NCBI RefSeq assembly: GCF_001423265.1
Contig: NZ_LMND01000012.1
Span: 7,501-71,500, forward strand
Direction: 5' to 3'
DNA length: 64,000 nucleotides
From: Methylobacterium sp. Leaf108
GTDB lineage: Bacteria > Pseudomonadota > Alphaproteobacteria > Rhizobiales > Beijerinckiaceae
The notes beneath the pieces were generated by a model. The model worked only from the letters and a program-made list of their open reading frames with translations. It was not told the origin of the DNA and did not search any database. Each line of letters opens with the position of its first letter. The first letter of the stretch is position 1. Below are positions 61,430-64,000 of this stretch, piece by piece. A program made the position numbers and the translations under genes.

Positions 61430-61984
61430 TCACGACCGGTCCCGCCAGCCGGCGAGCCCCGAGAAGGCGGCGACCACGCCCTCGTAGACCGGCCGCTTGA
61501 ACGGAACGATCAGGTCCGGCAACGCCGCCATCGCCTCCCAACGCCAGGCGTCGAACTCGGACGGATGGGCGCCGCCGCCCGGATGCAGGACGTCGATGTC
61601 CGCATCCGTGCCGAGGTGGCCGAACGCGAACCACTTCTGCGACTGCCCGCGATACCGCCCCTTCCAGACCTGCTTGAGCACGTCGGGGGGCAGGTCGTAG
61701 GACAGCCAGCCGGGCGCCTCCGCCAGCAGCACGACGCGGTCGGGGGACACGTTGGTCTCCTCGTAGAGCTCGCGAAGGGCGGCGGCCTTGGGGTCCTCGC
61801 CCTCGTCGATGCCGCCCTGGGGCATCTGCCAGGCACGGCCGTCGGCGACGTGCTCGGGGCCGGCGTCGGCCCGGCGCCGGCCAACGAACACCCGCCCCTT
61901 GGCATCGAGCAGCGCGATTCCGACGCAGGCGCGATAGGGAAGGTCGGCGCCGGCGCCGCGGGTCGTGTCTGAATCTGTGGTCAT
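61430..61984 (-). CDS. rppH: RNA pyrophosphohydrolase
   Basis: A 184-residue Nudix hydrolase. The Nudix box [20 protein letters not shown] is complete, preceded by WQMPQGG, and KWFAFGHLG and FDAWRWEAM match the RppH group. It removes pyrophosphate from the 5' end of triphosphorylated RNA, starting mRNA decay; dinucleoside polyphosphate hydrolysis is the alternative activity. It follows the deacetylase and ctpA genes by 55 bases, as in other Hyphomicrobiales. Confidence 0.93.
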   Translation of the reverse strand: MTTDSDTTRGAGADLPYRACVGIALLDAKGRVFVGRRRADAGPEHVADGRAWQMPQGGIDEGEDPKAAALRELYEETNVSPDRVVLLAEAPGWLSYDLPPDVLKQVWKGRYRGQSQKWFAFGHLGTDADIDVLHPGGGAHPSEFDAWRWEAMAALPDLIVPFKRPVYEGVVAAFSGLAGWRDRS

Positions 61985-62039
61985 CGCGCGGGACCATAGG
62001 GCAGCCGGCGCCCGGACGGCAACGCGCGGCCTCGATCCG

Positions 62040-63245
62040 TCACGGGGCCGCGCTGGTGAGGCGGGCGCCGGCCGCCGGGCCTCGCAGTGCCGCGCTCACC
62101 GGAACGAGGCGCACGCCGCGTGCTTCGAGATCGCGCGACCAGCGGGCGATACGCTCGATCGTCATCGGCATGCCCCCGGCCGAGGCCAGGACGAACCCCT
62201 TGGCCTTGGCCTCGGTCTCGAGCCGGGCGAGTTCGCGGTCGATCGCCTCCGGACGCGGCACCGCATCGACCACGATCTCGGCACGCGCCACCGGCGTCTT
62301 GGTCTTGGCCGCCACCGTCAGGGCCTGGCTGCGCGGGGAGGCGCCGTCGTCGAGGAAGCCCAGACCGCGCTGGCCGAGGTCGCGCATCACCGGCTCGAGG
62401 GCGGCGGCATCCGCGGTGAACTTGGCGCCCATGAAGTTGACGACGCCGATGAAGCCGCTGAACCGGCTCATCGCCCAGGCGAGGCGATCCAGCGTCTCGG
62501 CGGGCCGCGAGGTGGTCAGCAGCGTCTGCGGGCCGGGATCGCTGTCGGGATAGTCGAACGGCTCCATCGGCGCGTGCAGAAGCACTTCGTGCCCGGCCTC
62601 CCGCGCCCTCGCGACGGAACGTTCGAGCTCGGTGCCGTAGGGCGAATAGGCGAGGCTGACGGCAGCGGGCAGCTTGGCGACGGCGCTGGCCGTGGCCGCC
62701 TGGCCGACGCCGAGGCCGGTGACGACGAGGGCGATGCGCGGGCCGCCGGTGACGCCGGCGAGGGGCCGGGCGTAGACGTCGAGGGAACGGCGACGGCCCT
62801 CCCCGATCTTGGGCACCGATCCGTGGCGGCTGCGCTCCACCAGCCGCGGATCGGGCGCGGCGGCGAGCGTCACGCCCGCCTCGTTCGGAACGCGGATGAT
62901 GACCGCATCGGTGGGAGCGGCGGTGCCGAGGGGACGCACGACGTTGACGCCCGAGGCGCCTTCGACGTCGCTGGCGGAACTGGGACCGGAGGCGACCCGC
63001 TCGGGGGGCGGCGCCGGAACCGTGGCCGCTTCGGGCTCGCGCAGGCTGATGACGGCGTGCGCCCGTGGCTCGCCGCCCTGGGGATCGCCTGTGACGGCCA
63101 GAACGCTGCCGCCGATCACGACCGCGGCCGCGAGCGCCCCGAACGCCGTCGCGCGGGAGGGGCGCTGCCGCAGCAACGCGCGCAACCGCTCGGCCTTCGA
63201 CACGGGCTGTCCGAGGGGACGGGTCAGGATGTCGTCGGAGGCCAC
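62040..63245 (-). CDS. Divergent polysaccharide deacetylase family protein
   Basis: A 401-residue protein, GTG start at 63245 with GAGGAAG before it. One N-terminal transmembrane helix ([18 protein letters not shown]) is followed by a Pro-rich linker and a C-terminal NodB-like barrel ([11 protein letters not shown] in place of the usual Asp-His motif, [37 protein letters not shown]). Usual catalytic metal residues are degenerate, as in the YibQ/DUF610 family. It is a periplasmic, membrane-anchored protein of unknown role, typically placed between ctpA and rppH. Confidence 0.85.
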   Translation of the reverse strand: MASDDILTRPLGQPVSKAERLRALLRQRPSRATAFGALAAAVVIGGSVLAVTGDPQGGEPRAHAVISLREPEAATVPAPPPERVASGPSSASDVEGASGVNVVRPLGTAAPTDAVIIRVPNEAGVTLAAAPDPRLVERSRHGSVPKIGEGRRRSLDVYARPLAGVTGGPRIALVVTGLGVGQAATASAVAKLPAAVSLAYSPYGTELERSVARAREAGHEVLLHAPMEPFDYPDSDPGPQTLLTTSRPAETLDRLAWAMSRFSGFIGVVNFMGAKFTADAAALEPVMRDLGQRGLGFLDDGASPRSQALTVAAKTKTPVARAEIVVDAVPRPEAIDRELARLETEAKAKGFVLASAGGMPMTIERIARWSRDLEARGVRLVPVSAALRGPAAGARLTSAAP

Positions 63246-63308
63246 GCCTGCCTGCTTCCTCGGCCGTGGAGCGCACGCCGGCCGTCATCCCCGTCCATCA
63301 ACGAACGA

Positions 63309-63350
63309 GGCGGCCTCCAGCGTCGGTCCGCACCGACATTGGAGGCCGCC
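63309..63350. terminator. Compound hairpin between ctpA and the deacetylase gene
   Basis: GGCGGCCTCCA / TGGAGGCCGCC (11 bp) encloses a second stem GTCGGT / ACCGAC. There is no T-run. It may attenuate transcription from ctpA into the deacetylase gene or act in RNA processing. A TTAA-N7-CTAA sequence (63355-63369), one base from a CtrA box, lies beside it. Confidence 0.5.
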
Positions 63351-63393
63351 ATGGTTAACGTCCGGCTAAGACCCGCGAGGGCGGCCCTCGGGG

Positions 63394-64000
63394 CTAGTTG
63401 GGAACGGCTGCCTTCGGGGTGTTGGCGGCGCCCTTCTGGACACCGCGCAGGAGGTCGGTGGCCGCGATCAGCTGCTTGTCCTTGGCCGGATCCGGCGGGA
63501 CATAGGCCGAGGAACCGCCGCGCTCCTCGGTGTCCTTCTGCTTCAGGTGGCCCTTGAGGCCGGCCTCGCCCTTGGTCTCGTCCTTGCCCTTCAGCTCGTC
63601 GGGGATCTCCTGCGTGACCTCGACGTCCGGCTCGATGCCCTTGGCCTGGATCGAGCGGCCCGACGGCGTGTAGTAGCGCGCCGTGGTCAGGCGCAGAGCG
63701 CCGCTGCCGCCGAGCGGGATGATCGACTGCACCGAGCCCTTGCCGAACGAGCGGGTGCCGAGCACCGTCGCGCGCTTGTGGTCCTGCAGGGCGCCGGCGA
63801 CGATCTCGGACGCCGATGCCGAGCCGCCGTTGACGAGGACGACCACCGGCCGGCCCTTGGTGTAGTCGCCGCCCTTGGCCGAGAAGCGCTGGGTCTCGTC
63901 GGCGTTGCGGCCGCGGGTGGAGACGATCTCGCCGCGGTCGAGGAAGGCGTCGGAGACCAGCACCGCCTGGTCGAGGAGGCCGCCGGGGTTGTTGCGCAGG
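63394..64000 (-). CDS. ctpA: Carboxyl-terminal processing protease, C-terminal part
   Basis: The C-terminal ~202 residues of an S41 peptidase; the start is beyond the right edge of the window. [19 protein letters not shown] begins the visible part, the catalytic Ser is in [16 protein letters not shown] and the Lys in [12 protein letters not shown]. The tail is rich in charged residues and ends KAAVPN. Such proteases process or degrade periplasmic proteins and control cell-wall hydrolases. The downstream deacetylase and rppH genes form the usual neighbourhood. Confidence 0.93.
   Translation of the reverse strand, partial: LRNNPGGLLDQAVLVSDAFLDRGEIVSTRGRNADETQRFSAKGGDYTKGRPVVVLVNGGSASASEIVAGALQDHKRATVLGTRSFGKGSVQSIIPLGGSGALRLTTARYYTPSGRSIQAKGIEPDVEVTQEIPDELKGKDETKGEAGLKGHLKQKDTEERGGSSAYVPPDPAKDKQLIAATDLLRGVQKGAANTPKAAVPN

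Overview
The window is GC-rich (apart from a few AT-rich intergenic stretches) and reads as a chromosomal piece of an alphaproteobacterium, most likely a Hyphomicrobiales/Rhizobiales member of the Methylobacterium type. This is inferred from gene families and neighbourhoods (an RcdA homologue with CtrA-type boxes, rpmH-rnpA-yidC-engB, argB followed by a HAD nucleotidase, ctpA / divergent polysaccharide deacetylase / rppH, EcpR-like small RNA candidate), not from a marker-gene comparison. No rRNA, IS element, phage or CRISPR was seen; there is one tRNA (Leu-CAA).

Layout. 1-2.1 kb: end of a cytochrome bd oxidase operon (cydA end, cydB, a DUF2474 micro-subunit) with a GbsR/MarR-type regulator. 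2.4-3.7 kb: a PilZ-like ORF coupled to an HD-GYP c-di-GMP phosphodiesterase. 3.7-4.9 kb: no gene, ending in a strikingly AT-rich block before a chemoreceptor. 6.6-12.6 kb: M20 peptidase, exported protein, TolC-family protein, alpha/beta hydrolase and a ketosynthase/acyl-carrier-protein pair resembling NodE/NodF. 12.9-17.9 kb: purB, a D-amino acid transaminase, tRNA-Leu, a PspA/YiaA envelope-stress pair and a cupin. 18.1-26.6 kb: the complete potassium system kdpFABC-DE on the minus strand, with two extra membrane microproteins. 26.8-31.5 kb: a divergent arsenic resistance locus (arsH / arsR-arsC-arsC-arsB-MFS). 31.7-37.6 kb: a 1970-residue serralysin-type metalloprotease with 18 copies of an ~81-residue calcium-binding repeat unit. 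37.7-41.1 kb: exported protein, ABC exporter, ribosomal protein L31. 41.2-45.5 kb: rcdA, a CtrA-box-containing intergenic region with an orphan terminator (small RNA candidate), then rpmH-rnpA-yidC-engB. 45.5-52.5 kb: small membrane proteins, a short-chain fatty-acid transporter, clpB and a MOSC protein. 52.6-54.4 kb: argB and a HAD nucleotidase. 54.4-58.4 kb: a minus-strand set (O-antigen-ligase-like protein, DUF2937, a small conserved protein, WD40 protein, DUF1275). 58.5-64 kb: a single-domain response regulator, an exported protein, a ROK-family protein whose motifs are in circularly permuted order, DUF2939, rppH, a divergent polysaccharide deacetylase and the end of ctpA.

The most unusual object is the ROK protein at 59594-60685: its C-terminal-lobe motif (VVGGG) and terminal GA motif come before the phosphate-1 motif (DIGGS), the catalytic HND and the phosphate-2 motif (GTG), after which the protein stops. 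That order is a circular permutation of the ROK kinase fold. Other points worth following are the kdp microproteins, the CtrA-box/small-RNA region beside rcdA, and the PilZ-like/HD-GYP pair.
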